A stretch of 64,000 bases of DNA from Rugalucina vietnamica (GCA_964017185.1 OZ024873.1:48408760-48472759), one strand, 5' to 3'; shown: positions 19,072 through 29,689, numbered from the stretch's first letter. Program-made: numbers and translations. Notes: generated by a model not told the origin, from the letters alone.

Positions 19072-21176
19072 CAGAAATTATGTTTTGACTGGGTCACAGT
19101 GTATATCCGAGCGTATGAAGAACAGACGGTTACGGAACGGACAGACGTTTACAGGAGCACGCGCTTTTTCGCGCCAAAAATGTGTTGTACAGTTTTTCAT
19201 CCAAAACTGTACGCTTCGAATGTATTGTTATATCGGTCTTGCATGTCCATCTACTATCTACCAAAACACCATAATTTCCGGCATGGAAGCCTTGTAGTTT
19301 AAGCAAAATTTTGTTGCTTAGCAACAAAAACATTACGGAGCGGAACAGTCTACAGATTCGTTTATGTTACGGGGCGGAACAGACGTAGCCTACGAAAAAA
19401 AAACAGACGGATCAGCATACGGAGCGGTCACAGACGGCCATGAATACTACATGAACAACACTGTGATGTCAAATATAACACTTTGCGGCAACCTTCTGTA
19501 TTGTAGCACTCGAACGTGACCAGATGGAATACACCTGGTGACCTGGATCAGCATCGTACATGTATCAGAATAGCATCGACTATGTTGTGAAAACAAAAAG
19601 TTGTTTGGGGGCAAACAGCAGATCAGAGAGAGAAGGGGGAGAGGTCCCGATAGCTCAGTGGTAAAAGCGCCCAATTCGGGGGCGAGATGTCGTGGGTTCG
19701 CCCAGGCCGCGCCATATCAAATGCGTTAAAATGGTACCAATGGCTTCCTTGGTGCTCAGCATCAAAGGGCAATCACGGCTTTTCTTCTCCTTTAAATATA
19801 GTATCACTAATAGTGCATATCTAACAATAAATTCTAAAATAAAAGACTGAAAAAAGTCTGAAAAGGTCCGATAATAAGACTCATGTCTGTTTTAACCGAA
19901 CTGGAAGGCTGGCATTCGTGCAGAATACGTTAGTAATATAGAGACCCTAGAATTTCGGTCAAAGGAAAAGGTTCCCTGTTTGCATACTCAGTCCTTAAGC
20001 AAAGTCATCAAGCGAACACCCACCTCCGTACACACCGGCGGGAGTACTCTCCAAAGCATCGGTCATATATTCCAAAGTCTTTCCATATATGAATGATGCG
20101 TGAGAATCAGCCAAGACGCCGCAAAAGGGAGCTTGCGGCGGGAGATAAAATCTTTGGCGTGATTGGTAAGCATATATGATTCTGTCATGCATCTTACTTA
20201 TTTGATTTACTCGCAGTTTATTACTATTTAGCCATGCTTGTGCATATTAACACGATGAAGCATCGGAATATGAACCTGATGAAGCATCGAATGAATCCAT
20301 GTTATTATGACGTACGCCATAAACATTTATTAAAGTAAGGATTTAGAATTTTAGATGTCATGACAAAAACCTGTCGGGATGGCTTCCGCTGCCTGATTAC
20401 TCATTGAAGTGCTAGTGTCGTCTAGCTGTGACAAGGACACAATACCGACTGTCAGCCACTAGCTAGCTGCGATCCACTGTATACTGGCCGATTGAGATGG
20501 CATAGTTGTTCATGACACTGCACCTGGGTTAAAATTGTTTGATTTCTTATTTTATTGTTAGATACATTGTTACATTTCTACTATACAGCATCTGTTTCTA
20601 TCCGTATTCTAAAGCTCGCCTACGTCTGTTCCGTTTCGTATGGAAATGCGTCATTTCGTCTGGAAATGCGTCATTTCGTCTGTTCCGCTCCGTAACAAAC
20701 GACTGTACCGCGCCGTAACCATGAAATTACCATACGCTTCAGATAAAAAAAAACAAATCTTGGCTATTTTTACTGGAAAACATATAAAATATTTAATGTC
20801 TGGTGGTTCAGGACATATTTAACTACATACGGACTAAATCCAAAAGGTTGACAATGGCTTATTTTGCAAGCCTCTCGACACACAGCCAAAAAAAAATACA
20901 AAATATGCCATTTTTCACACGTCTTGGGCAGTTATGGCGAACCCCCTGAAAAATCATTGTGCTCTTGAGCACAGACAACTAGACGGGTATGTATGCAACA
21001 CATCTGCTCTAGTTTGGTCTCAATATTTGCATTAGTCACTTTAAAAGAACGGAAAAACATTTTTGGCGCGAAAAAGCGCGTGCTCCTGTAAACGTCTGTC
21101 CGTTCCGTAACCGTCTGTTCTGCATACGCTCGGATATACACTGTGTGGGTGAGAACTACAAAGCAAAGTTTTCTCA
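19072..21176. mobile_element. Non-autonomous TIR DNA transposon (~2.1 kb)
   Basis: Ends are inverted copies over about 115 bp (19072-19190 against 21052-21176), including 'cagtgtatatccgagcgtat', 'ggttacggaacggacagacg' and 'cacgcgctttttcgcgcc'. A second inner inverted pair (about 19330-19400 and 20612-20712) shares 'gttacgg-gcggaacaga' blocks. No transposase frame is visible. A SINE lies inside (19640-19800). Superfamily not assignable by eye. Confidence 0.7.
19640..19800 (+). repeat. tRNA-derived SINE
   Basis: Head 'gtcccgatagctcagtggtaaaagcg' is a clear A box and 'gtgggttcgccca' a B box. The rest does not fold as a functional tRNA, and the following 'gcgttaaaatggtaccaatggcttccttggtgctcagcatcaaa' looks like a shared SINE body. 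It sits inside the 2.1-kb TIR element. Confidence 0.6.
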
Positions 21177-21347
21177 AATCCTGTTTGATTTTCTATTTAT
21201 TATTGAGATCAAACTTGCTATTACATGTACAATTACCAAGGTTTGGGGACATTGTTTGAACATAAGGCCACATTTTTGTTTTTTGATGATTTTTTTTTCT
21301 TACACAGAAAGCACCCTGCCTGAAATGCAAACATCATTGACAGTTGC

Positions 21348-21577
21348 ATTAACTCATTTAAGCCTGGCGTCCCTTTTATGGGACATAAGCAAACAGAATA
21401 GCCCCAGATGTGACGCCGCAGAACGCGGCGTCCCATCTGGCGCTATTCTGTTTGCTTAGAGAATTTTCATAAAAAAACTGAATAAAATTTAAAAATAACT
21501 CCTAACACCCCTAAAAATGAAAGTGGACTCACCCAAATGATAATGATGTGAAAATCCATTCGTCAAATATGGGTTAA
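21348..21577 (+). repeat. Family B repeat copy
   Basis: Well preserved: 'tttaagcctggcgtccc', 'gcaaacagaatagcccc', perfect 'gacgccgcagaacgcggcgtcc' hairpin, 'tctgtttgctta', then 'cacccctaaaaatgaaagtggactcaccc' and 'aaaatccattcgtcaaatatgggtta'. Confidence 0.75.
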
Positions 21578-21944
21578 TGCTGTTTTATGTGTCAGACAAG
21601 GCTACTTTTATTCAGAATGAAAACAAGACTAAAAATGTGTATATTTAACAGCATGTTTTTGAATGGTATCTTTTGCTGAAAATCCTTAAAATTGGTCCAG
21701 ATTAAACTATTACCATCAAACATACATTAATCCATAATATTATTTGAGGGGCCTATGTTATGTTTTTGATATGTAACATTATTTGAAAAAAAAAGCATAT
21801 CATATGCAACAACACCTTATAAAGAAGCATTCATTTACAGTTTATTAAACAGATGGTAAGGATTGTTTCAACAAATTTACTCTAAAATGTCCTCTTATGC
21901 AAGCTAAGCATGATGAAGAAAACCAATGGATTTTAGACCTGGCT
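21578..21944. other. Unannotated intron stretch
   Basis: AT-rich, no repeat or exon recognised. Confidence 0.4.
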
Positions 21945-22178
21945 AATTAATTCATATAAGCCTGGCATCGTCCTTTAAATGGGACATAGGCAAACAGTAT
22001 AGCCCCGGATATTACTTCGCATAATGTGGCGTCCCATGTGGGTCTATTCTGTTTCCTTATAGGAATTTCAGTGAAAAATGGAATTGAATTTTAAAATCAC
22101 CCCTGATACCCCTAAAAATGAAAGTGAAGTCACCCAAATAATAATGATGGGAAAATCCATTTGTCAAAATGGGTTAAT
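21945..22178 (+). repeat. Family B repeat copy
   Basis: 'aagcctggcatcgtcc', 'gcaaacagtatagccccggat', 'tgtttccttatagg', then the usual tail to 'tttgtcaaaatgggttaa'. Lies about 370 bp from another family B copy in the same orientation. Confidence 0.7.
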
Positions 22179-22206
22179 GTCAAGGGCACAGCAGTCAAGC
22201 ACTGTA

Positions 22207-22441
22207 TTGAAGCACCAGGGCCCAGTTGTTCAAAATTAACGAAAACGTTAGTGAACGATTCGTTAAAATTTCAAACATGTATATTACAAATGCACTGTGA
22301 TTATCCTTGCAATGCAAAGGATTCTCACATTTTATCAACAAAAAACAACTGTGTATTTGCTTATGTAGTCCGCATTTACTTAACAAATTGAGTTCTTAAC
22401 GATGAAATTAAACTAACAAAGTTTTGAACAACTGGGCCCAG
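22207..22441 (+). repeat. Family D foldback MITE with arm deletion
   Basis: TIRs GGGCCCAGTTGTTCAAAATT and TTTTGAACAACTGGGCCC. The left hairpin arm is partly missing ('gcactgtgattatccttgcaatgcaaaggattctcac'). Confidence 0.75.
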
Positions 22442-22654
22442 GTACTCAGCAATAGCTGTTGCTTTTGTCATGCTCTAGCTTGCATAAAATTTCTAGATAT
22501 GTTAATAAACTAAATATTAATGACCACCATTATTAAAACTTCAGATGAATGTAAAAAGAAGTACCAGCATTATGGCCGAGCTTCACTAATAGCCAAAGTG
22601 GTCATGCACAATATTTTCTTAACATTTTAAAAAGTTAGTCACATCTAAAGAATT

Positions 22655-22855
22655 CCTTTTTTTGCTGATGCAAAAATGGAGACGCAGATCAGCTGATTAG
22701 CAACTGCACAGCTGATCAGTGCCTTGGTTTTCACTTCTTGGATAGTATAATCTCTCTTCTTCTTAAATCTGAAATTTCAATGTTCTAGCTTTTTTTCTGT
22801 GAGTGTACAGGCTGGTTTGTGTCAAACCTGGTCAAAATTCACAAGTGAGAAGGTT
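22655..22855 (-). repeat. Family A MITE, ends lost
   Basis: 'tgatgcaaaaatggagacgcagatcagctgatt', 'gcacagctgatcagtgccttggttttcac', 'acaggctggtttgtgtcaaacctgg'. Both TIRs are decayed. Confidence 0.6.
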
Positions 22856-22867
22856 TGGTCAGTAGTG

Positions 22868-23510
22868 AGTAAGATTCATATACTCGCCTGAACGAAAGTA
22901 CAGGAAGAGTTATTGTAGTCACCACAGCGTTGGCGTTGCAAAAATGTTAAAATTTTTGGATAAAGTTTTGTCTATATCTCTCGAACCTGATGATGCATCA
23001 GGTTGATACTATGCCTGTAGTTAGATATTGTCCTGAAGTTTTATTCTATACCATCGTGACCCACATACATGTAGTTGACCTTGAGGTCAAGGTCAAGGAC
23101 TTTGAAATTTTATGTTAAAGTTTTTGGTTAAAGTTTATGGAATTCTATCTCTTGAACATGTAAATGGATCTAGTTGGTACTCTGCCTCCTGTTAGATGTT
23201 GGTCTTAAGTTTTATGCTGTACCATCTTGACCTGCCAGGGTGACCTTGAGGCCAAGGTCACATACATGTACTTTGAAATTTTATTTTAAAGCTTTTGGTT
23301 AAGGTACTTGGAATTTTATAACTTGTAAATTTGTGCATGATTATAGTTTATACATTGAATCCTATTAGATATTGTTTTGAAGTTTTATGAGCCAACTGAG
23401 TGACCTTGAGGTCAAGGCCATGGACTATGAAAGTTGATTTTAATAGTTGTAGTGGCAAAGCACAAGTCAGGAGAGCTACGCTGTCCTGCGACAGCTATTT
23501 CTTGGGAATT
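22868..23510 (+). mobile_element. Helitron/HINE-like element with internal tandem repeats
   Basis: Starts 'actcgcctgaacgaaag'. Internally has three diverged repeats of a unit carrying 'tgaccttgaggtcaaggtca', 'tttgaaattttatgttaaag' and 'tttggttaaa' (about 22950-23430). Ends 'gagagctacgctgtcctgcgacagcta', where GCTGTC-ctgc-GACAGC is a 3' hairpin. No protein coding. Assigned on structure only. Confidence 0.5.
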
Positions 23511-23859
23511 TTGTCAATTACAAGCAAAAGAACTGAATTTTTAAAGTGATTGCCAAAAAAAAATTGATGCTGCTGATGTGAACTTGCCCAAAACAAAGTC
23601 TTCAACAAATCTACATTGTGACATTGTGAAAACTGGACCATAACATAATACATGTATAATAAACACACAGCATAAATGTATATTTACAATTTTATTGCAT
23701 GAACCATTTTATAAAACTGATACTCACTGAGTTTATTTTGCATGCACAGTACAAAATAACAAGCATTGTTTTACTAACAGCTTTGTATTAATTAATTGGC
23801 ATCACTAAAGATTAATTTTACTACCTGGTAGAATTGAAACGATTAATAAAAGTTACATA
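23511..23859. other. Unannotated intron stretch
   Basis: About 350 bases, no exon or repeat recognised. Confidence 0.4.
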
Positions 23860-24095
23860 TGAGCCGTCTCGTGGGAAAACCAGCAATGTGGTTTTTGAAC
23901 AGGTCCGACACAAACCGGCCTGTACAGTCACAGAAGCAGGCTAGAGACTTAAAATTTCGGATTTAAGAAGAAGAGGAAGTGTACTATCCGTTTAGCGAAA
24001 ACAAAGACGCTGATCAGCTTCGCGGTTACCGCGAAGCTGATCTGCGTCTTTGTTTTCGCCTATACAGATTGTTGGTTTTCCCACGAGGCGGCTCA
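23860..24095 (+). repeat. Family A foldback MITE
   Basis: Full length, TIRs TGAGCCGTCTCGTGGGAAAA / TTTTCCCACGAGGCGGCTCA. Central perfect palindrome 'gatcagcttcgcggttaccgcgaagctgatc' region. Flanked by TA on both sides. Confidence 0.9.
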
Positions 24096-24286
24096 TATTT
24101 TGTAGGTGGTTGGCAAAAGTCATGTGAGCTCTTTCATGAGAAAACCTGCATTTAGCAGTCATACACACGCTGATCTATACCTTTTCTATTCTCTTTTGTC
24201 ACATGCAAGTTCAACTTGACAAATTGGTTCCTCAATTTGTAATTCATGACATCCGAATGTCTGTCGCTATCAGGTTGAGAATCATA

Positions 24287-24523
24287 TGAGCCGCTTTGTG
24301 AGAAAATGAGATAATTGCCTATGCGAAAACAAAGGCGCAGATCAGCTGTGCAGTAATTGCACAGCTGATCAGCGCCTTTGTTTTCGCTATATGGATAGTA
24401 CAATTCCTCTTCTACTTACACCCAAATTTTCAAGATTCTAGCTTTCTTCTGTGGGTGTATAGGCTGGTTTGTATCAGATCTGGTCGGAAATCTCGAAGAC
24501 CAGTTTTCTCACATCACGGATCA
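24287..24523 (-). repeat. Family A foldback MITE (subtype 2)
   Basis: TGAGCCGCTTTGTGAGAAAA left; right end 'cagttttctcacatcacggatca' with 'tctcgaagac', the subtype 2 signature. Palindrome 'gatcagctgtgcagtaattgcacagctgatc'. A further fragment ('ttcatgagaaaacctgc') lies at 24134-24150. Confidence 0.85.
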
Positions 24524-24667
24524 TATGTAAATGTTGTCTCAATATTCATGACTATGTCACCGACCAGACAGACTTTCCTTTCTTATTTCAGTGTTTGTCG
24601 AAGACATTGCATGTTAGTCAACATATTAGGTCATATGGAAGTTGATTCCCAGTAGAATAATAAAGAG

Positions 24668-24860
24668 TGTTTTTTTGTATTGAGGTTTAACATCCCAATC
24701 AACAATTTTTCAGCCATGTCCTCAGGGCTTTAACCAATACTCAGGTGAGTTAATGTGTCTTGCAGAAGGACACAACATAGTGTGTCGTATGAGGATCAAA
24801 CCCAGGACCTATTGATTCGGAGTCTGTCTATACCACCAGACCACCACACGACCCCTTGTA
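24668..24860 (-). repeat. tRNA-derived SINE, inverted
   Basis: Read on the minus strand it has an A-box-like 'gtcgtgtggtggtctggtgg' and a B-box-like 'gggtttgatcc', then 'tgtccttctgcaagacac' and 'ggttaaagccctgag'. It ends near the A-rich/T-rich 'tttttttgtattgaggttt'. Confidence 0.5.
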
Positions 24861-25190
24861 AAGATTAAGAATGAGTGATACAAATCCCTATAAGCACACG
24901 CAAAGGTCTCCTTTGAAAGGACATACTGCCTGTCTATAATCTGAGTATTGATTTAAAGTGTTTGGTACAAATTTAATGTCATTTGGTGGCAAATATGGTG
25001 AAATGATAAAGATATTTAGCATTGCACTGTTATTAGAGCAAATATGGTAAATGTCAATTTCAGAGGGACGATTATTTTTTGTGTTAGTCTTGAGATGTTT
25101 GCATCAATTTTAGCTGTTCTGTGCTGCCGGAAATGGCCTCTGGTCCTCATGGCAAACTCACAAAGAAATGACCATATTATATCATTTCAG
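24861..25190. other. Intron stretch before exon 9
   Basis: No repeat recognised. Ends with acceptor 'atatcatttcag'. Confidence 0.4.
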
Positions 25191-25292
25191 ACCACCCACC
25201 CCTAATGTTGTACGCAACGGTTTCTACAAGTTCAACAAAGATATTACAGTTGATACATCATCACATGACACTACATCTGTACTTAGTAAAAG
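25191..25292 (+). CDS. DTNB: Dystrobrevin exon 9
   Basis: Acceptor 'tatcatttcag', donor 'gtaaag', phase in 2, out 2. The join gives V-PPTPNVVRNGFYKFNKD-ITV, then DTSSHDTTSVLSK (residues about 325-358). The first residues align with vertebrate 'VPPRP'; the rest is a variable Ser/Thr-rich linker without recognisable domain. Vertebrate proteins are longer here. Confidence 0.75.
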
Positions 25293-25320
25293 GTAAAGAC
25301 AAGCGAGTTATGAATCTTAA

Positions 25321-25548
25321 CTAGCTGCGACGTGAGAAAACTGGTCTTCGGGGTTTCCGACCAGGTCCAACGTAAACCGGCAAAGAAAAAGGCTAGAAGC
25401 TAGAAAATTTGGATTTAGGAAGCATAGGAATAGTACTACCTGTGTAGCAAAAACAAAGGCGCTGATCAGCTGTGCAGTTACCGCACAGCTGATCTGCGGC
25501 TTTGTTTTCGCATAGGCAAAAATCCAGTTTTCTCATGACGCGGCTAAA
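25321..25548 (+). repeat. Family A foldback MITE (subtype 2)
   Basis: 'gctgcgacgtgagaaaactggtcttcggggtttccgaccagg' is the full subtype 2 left end; right end 'ccagttttctcatgacgcggcta'. Confidence 0.8.
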
Positions 25549-25609
25549 CTGGTCTTGTTTATGTCAACTCGAAACTCAGGCTGATTAGAACCTTACCTAG
25601 ACACACAAA

Positions 25610-25845
25610 TGAGCCACCTCATGAGAAAACCAACAATCTGCATATGCGAAAACAAAGGCGCAGATCAGCTTCGCAGTTACCGTGAAGCTGATCAGTGCCT
25701 TTGTTTTTGCTACACGGATAGTACAATTCCTCTACTTTCCAAATCCAAAATTTCCAATCTATAGCAATCTTCTGTGCTTGTACAGCTCGATTTGTGTCAG
25801 ACCTGTTCGGAAACCACATTGTTGGTTTTTCCACGAGGCGGCTCA
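25610..25845 (-). repeat. Family A foldback MITE
   Basis: TGAGCCACCTCATGAGAAAA left, TTTTCCACGAGGCGGCTCA right, palindrome 'gatcagcttcgcagttaccgtgaagctgatc'. Flanks AA / AA. Confidence 0.85.
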
Positions 25846-26006
25846 AATGTTCATGGACTTTTGTGAGGATTCTCCCTTGGAGACTTTCTTAGAAGACGGA
25901 CTTTAAACCATGTCAAGCATGTTATGCAAACATGCCCATGCAATAAATACCCCCTTATACCCCAGTGATATGTGGTGGAAATGGGGTTTACAGGGGAATA
26001 CTTTTT

Positions 26007-27749
26007 ATAGCCCCGCTTTGAAAAAGTGGGGCTATACTGGATTCACCATGTCCTTCCGTCGTTCCGTCCTTCCGTCATTCTGTCCTTCCGTTATTCCGTC
26101 AAAATTTCATTTCCACTCAATATCTTGAGAACCAGTTTACAGAATCTGACCAAATTTTGTATGTACATTAACATTGAGAAGATCTAGCTTGGGATTGTTG
26201 ACCGTCATTTTTCGCAAAATTTTGACAGAGTTACTGCCCTTGATTGACGTCAGAATTTCGTTTCCGCTCAATATCTTGAGAACGAATTGACAGAATCCGA
26301 CCAAATTTTGTATGCACATCATCATTGACAAGATCTAGCTTGGGATTGTTACCCGTCATTTTTCGCAAAATTTTGACGGAGTTACGGCCCTTAATTGACG
26401 TCAGAATTTTGTTTCCGCTCAATATTTTGAGAACGAATTGACAGAATCAGACCAAATTTTTTGTGCACATCAACATTAACAAGATCTAGCTTGGGATTGT
26501 TACCCGTCATTTTTCGCAAAATTTTGACAGAGTTACGGCCCTTGATTGACGTCAGAATTTTGTTTCCGCTCAATATCTTGAGAACGAATTGACAGAATCT
26601 GACCAAATTTTGTATGTACATTAATGTTGACAAGATCTAGCTTGGGATTGTTGACCGTCATTTTTCGCAAATTTTGACAGAGTTACTGCCCTTGATTGAC
26701 GTCAGAATTTTGTTTCCGCTCAATATCTTGAGAACGAATTGACAGAATCCGACCAAATTTTGTATGCACATCATCATTGACAAGATCTAGCTTGGGATTG
26801 TTACCCGTCATTTTTCGCAAAATTTTGACGGAGTTACGGCCCTTGATTGACGTCAGAATTTTGTTTCCGCTCAATATTTTGAGAACGAATTGACAGAATC
26901 AGACCAAATTTTGTGTGCACATCAACATTAACAAGATCTAGCTTGGGATTGTTACCCGTCATTTTTCGCAAAATTTTGACAGAGTTACGGCCCTTGATTG
27001 ACGTCAGAATTTTGTTTCCGCTCAATATCTTGAGAACGAATTGACAGAATCTGACCAAATTTTGTATGTACATCAACGTTGACAAGATCTAGCTTGGGAT
27101 TGTTGACCGTCATTTTTCGCAAAATTTTGACAGAGTTACTGCCCTTGATTGACGTCAGAATTTCGTTTCCGCTCAATATCTTGAGAACGAATTGACAGAA
27201 TCCGACCAAATTTTGTATGCACATCATCATTGACAAGATCTAGCTTGGGATTGTTACCCGTCATTTTTCGCAAAATTTTGACGGAGTTACGGCCCTTGAT
27301 TGATGTCAGAATTTTGTTTCCGCTCAATATTTTGAGAACGAATTGACAGAATCAGACCAAAGGCCTTTTGTGTGCACATCAACATTGACAAGATCTAGCT
27401 TGGGATTGTTACCCGTCATTTTTCGCAAAATTTTGACGGAGTTACGGCCCTTGATTGACGTCAGAATTTCCTTTCCATTCAATATATTGAGAACGAATTG
27501 ACAGAATCCGACCAAATTTTGTGTGCACATCAACATTGACAAGATCTAGCTTGGGATTGTTACCCGTCATTTTTCACAAAATTTTGACAGAGTTACGGCC
27601 CTTGATTGACGTCAGAATTTTGTTTCCGCTCAATATCTTGAGAACGAATAGACAGATCTAGCTTGTGGTAGTTACCCGTCATTGTCTTTTTCACCCTGCA
27701 AAAAAGCTGAGAAGCGGGGCTATAGTCAGATTCTCTGACAATTCTAGTT
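26007..27749 (+). mobile_element. HINE/Helitron-like element with 151-bp satellite core
   Basis: Starts 'tatagccccgctttgaaaaagtggggcta' and 'ccttccgtcgttccgtcc'. Ends 'gagaagcggggctatagtcagattctctgacaattctagtt', with a subterminal inverted match to the start (agccccgctt / gaagcggggct), a 3' hairpin GTCAGA-ttc-TCTGAC, and a terminal CTAGT. This layout (subterminal inverted repeats, internal tandem array, 3' hairpin) is that of HINE/pearl-type non-autonomous Helitron relatives. It carries no protein. Confidence 0.65.
26100..27680 (+). repeat. 151-bp tandem repeat with trimeric higher-order structure
   Basis: The motif 'agatctagcttgggattgtt' starts at 26180, 26331, 26482, 26633, 26783, 26934, 27085, 27236, 27391 and 27542, with a truncated copy at 27654: ten full units, spacing 151 (one 150, one 155). 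Marker bases recur every third unit. Units 1, 4 and 7 have 'tgtatgtacat' and 'gttgacc'. Units 2, 5 and 8 have 'tgtatgcacatcatcatt'. Units 3, 6 and 9 carry 'tgtgcacatcaacatt'. So the homogenised unit is a ~453-bp trimer repeated three times. Minus-strand open frames across it are by-products. Confidence 0.9.
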
Positions 27750-27925
27750 GTACTTATTTTTGCGCCAAAATATTGACTGGGGGTAGTCGTTAGTACCACC
27801 TCACTGAGGTATCTAACAAGTACCCACAATCAATGTTTTTAGCAAATATATTAAAACTATTAATTTTTTCTGATGAAATTTTCAATTTCTATAGATTAGA
27901 AAATCTCTGTATAAAGCATGGGAAA

Positions 27926-28209
27926 GTTTTTGTAATAAAAAACCAGAAGCCTTCAGGGTATATGGCTTACACTACATGCCTTGAAGTTGAATCCCTGGCT
28001 TCAGTGTTTCATATCAGACTTTAAACCAATGTGATGTCTCTTTATGAGTTTAGCTGTTAATGGGATGTCAAACATGAATGCAACAACAATCACAAATCAG
28101 ACTGTACAGTGTCTCTGAATCAAAATTTTCAGTTTAGAAATTGGAGAAAGTATGTCCTTTAGGACAGCAAGAAATAAACATGCCTTTATGTTTTATAGAT
28201 CCTAAAGTG
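27926..28209. other. Unannotated intron stretch
   Basis: No repeat or exon recognised. Confidence 0.4.
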
Positions 28210-28316
28210 ATCCATGCATTAGAAAACCGAATGATTGCATATGCAAAAACAAAGATGCAGATCAGCTGTGCAGTAATTGCACAGCTGATCAGCGTCTTTG
28301 TTTTTGCTATAAAGAC
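28210..28316 (-). repeat. Family A MITE fragment next to exon 10
   Basis: 'tgcattagaaaaccgaatg', 'gcaaaaacaaagatgcagatcagctgtgcag', 'gcacagctgatcagcgtctttgtttttgc'. It stops about 22 nt before exon 10; the rest of the element is missing on the exon side. Confidence 0.7.
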
Positions 28317-28338
28317 TCTCTGTTCCTATGTATTTCAG

Positions 28339-28438
28339 TCCAGGAAGACACAGTAATATCTCTTCTAGTAGCACGGATGACGAGCACCGGCTGATCGCCC
28401 GCTACGCTGCCAGACTGGCCGCAGATGTGAAAAATGCT
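28339..28438 (+). CDS. DTNB: Dystrobrevin exon 10
   Basis: Acceptor 'ctatgtatttcag', donor 'gtaagt', phase in 2, out 0. Reads S-PGRHSNISSSSTDDEHRLIA, then RYAARLAADVKNA (residues about 358-391). 'DEHRLIARYAARLAA' is identical or nearly so to the vertebrate 'DEEHRLIARYAARLAAE' block. Note the higher GC of the exon (ctgatcgcccgctacgctgcc) against its AT-rich intron. It is followed by the 31-kb intron. Confidence 0.95.
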
Positions 28439-28477
28439 GTAAGTTTGTCAATATTGTCATATCTTGTGGGCTTTTAT

Positions 28478-28806
28478 TATGCCCCCAACTTTGAAAAAGT
28501 TGCAAGGGCATATTGCTTTCGGCTTGTCTGTCTGTGTGTGTATCTGTTAACTTTTGAATGGTGCATGCTAGGGATTTGAAATTTCATGATAGTATTCATC
28601 ATGAAAAAATAGTTGACCTGGGTTTTTTTTTCATGTCTGAGTTATGCCCCTTTTCTGAATTATGTACCTTTGAAAACAAAATTTGAAAATCTTGTGTGCA
28701 AGATATCTCAAAAAGCGTTTGAGCTAGAGCCTTCATATTTGGTATACTGATTTGGGCTGAGGAGTAGATCATCTGATTAACTTTTCAGAACTTTACCTCA
28801 ATTTTT
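28478..28806 (+). repeat. 5' fragment of the HINE family of 53230-54568
   Basis: 'tatgcccccaactttgaaaaagttg', 'gggcatattgctttcggcttgtctgtctg', 'gtgcatgctagggatttgaaatttcat', 'aagatatctcaaaaagcgtttgagctagagcc'. Truncated at the right, where family A sequence begins. Confidence 0.7.
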
Positions 28807-28903
28807 GTACTATCGGAGTAGTGGAAACAAAGGCGATGGTCAGCTGATCTGCATCTTTGTTTTTGCACAGGCAAAAATCTGGTTTTCCCGTGACGTGGCT
28901 CAT
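28807..28903 (+). repeat. Family A MITE, 3' half
   Basis: 'gtactatcggagtagtggaaacaaaggcgatggtcagctgatctgcatctttg' through 'ggttttcccgtgacgtggctca'. The left half is absent. Confidence 0.7.
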
Positions 28904-29059
28904 GTAAGAGCAAATAAAATAGATCTATTGTTAAAATACTTGGGACAGTTGCTGCCCGGAAAGATTAGTACCATCACCCTATTCCAAAATTTCAAGCCTC
29001 CTGCCACTGTCTATGGCTGTTTGGTGTCATCCTGGGTCTCAAGGTTATAAAACTTTTCT

Positions 29060-29260
29060 TGTTCAACTCAGCTGAGCATGAAATTTATACTGCTCATAAA
29101 AACTGAAATAGCTCAGATAAATAGAAATTTCAGGTTTAGATCACTATAGCCTTGTAAATCCTGCTCATGAATGTTAAAATGCCAACAGTGGCTGGCATTT
29201 TAACATTAATCACAGGATGAAATTTCAGTCTCAGCTGAGTTGAGCATGAAAAAAGTTTAA
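29060..29260. repeat. Imperfect palindromic element
   Basis: 'ttttcttgttcaactcagctgag' against 'ctcagctgagttgagcatgaaaaaag', with an inner 'gttaaaatgcca-acagtggc-tggcattttaac' hairpin. Foldback-like, ~200 bp, single copy here. Nothing else is recognised to 29430. Confidence 0.5.
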
Positions 29261-29602
29261 TAACCTCAGGGCCAGATCATAAACCATGAAGCCTGATTTT
29301 CCCATGATATGGCTTACATCATATTGGTTGTGGTGACACCTTATGCTATACTGTTATTATGATGCTGACGTCATTTCCACATACATAGAAGTTATTATGA
29401 CATAACACAGCCTGCCAAAGCTGTGAATTGTGTTATGTATGACAGTTACTTGTTGAAAGATGTGCATTCAGTACTGGTAAACTTCCCAAGGGAGTATGTC
29501 CAGGAAAGTATGATGTTATACATATGATGTTTACTTGTTGTCCTTAGCAATTATTTACTTTTAGTGTCCCAGATATTGGACATAAACAGGTTGTTTACTT
29601 CA

Positions 29603-29620
29603 GAATTTTCTAGAAATTTC
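29603..29620 (+). promoter_or_regulatory. Heat-shock-element array 1 in LTR
   Basis: GAAttTTCtaGAAatTTC: four perfect alternating nGAAn/nTTCn pentamers with 2-nt spacers, the arrangement bound by HSF trimers. The identical site in the 3' LTR is at 35622-35639. About 215 bp upstream of the TATA box. Function is inferred. Confidence 0.6.
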
Positions 29621-29676
29621 AAATTGTTCTTTGACAGAAAAGTCCGGAAAAATCTGGAAGAACCTGGAAAGATGTA

Positions 29677-29689
29677 GAATCTTCTATAA
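29677..29689 (+). promoter_or_regulatory. Heat-shock-element 2 in LTR (broken in the 5' copy)
   Basis: In the 3' LTR (35696-35708) the site is GAAtcTTCtaGAA, three perfect units. In the 5' LTR the G at 35706 is T (29687), leaving two units. This is one of the only two LTR differences. Confidence 0.55.

Larger units (their letters stand above)
25915..27925 (-). repeat. Family C foldback, split by a nested HINE-like element
   Basis: Left part 25915-26006 ('caaacatgcccatgcaataaatacccccttataccccag') and right part 27750-27925 ('acttatttttgcgccaaaatattg', 'acccacaatcaatgttttta', 'aaatctctgtataaagcatggg') are the two sides of one family C copy. The tandem-array element at 26007-27749 is inserted between the T-run and the 'cttatttttgc' arm. 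Confidence 0.7.

Noticed and set aside
19646-19713. Possible functional tRNA gene
   Set aside because: A and B boxes are good but the anticodon and acceptor arms do not pair cleanly and a SINE-like body follows.
26137-27829. Series of 63-83 codon minus-strand frames with near-identical proteins
   Set aside because: By-products of the 151-bp satellite; 151 is not a multiple of three, so each frame ends after about 1.5 units.
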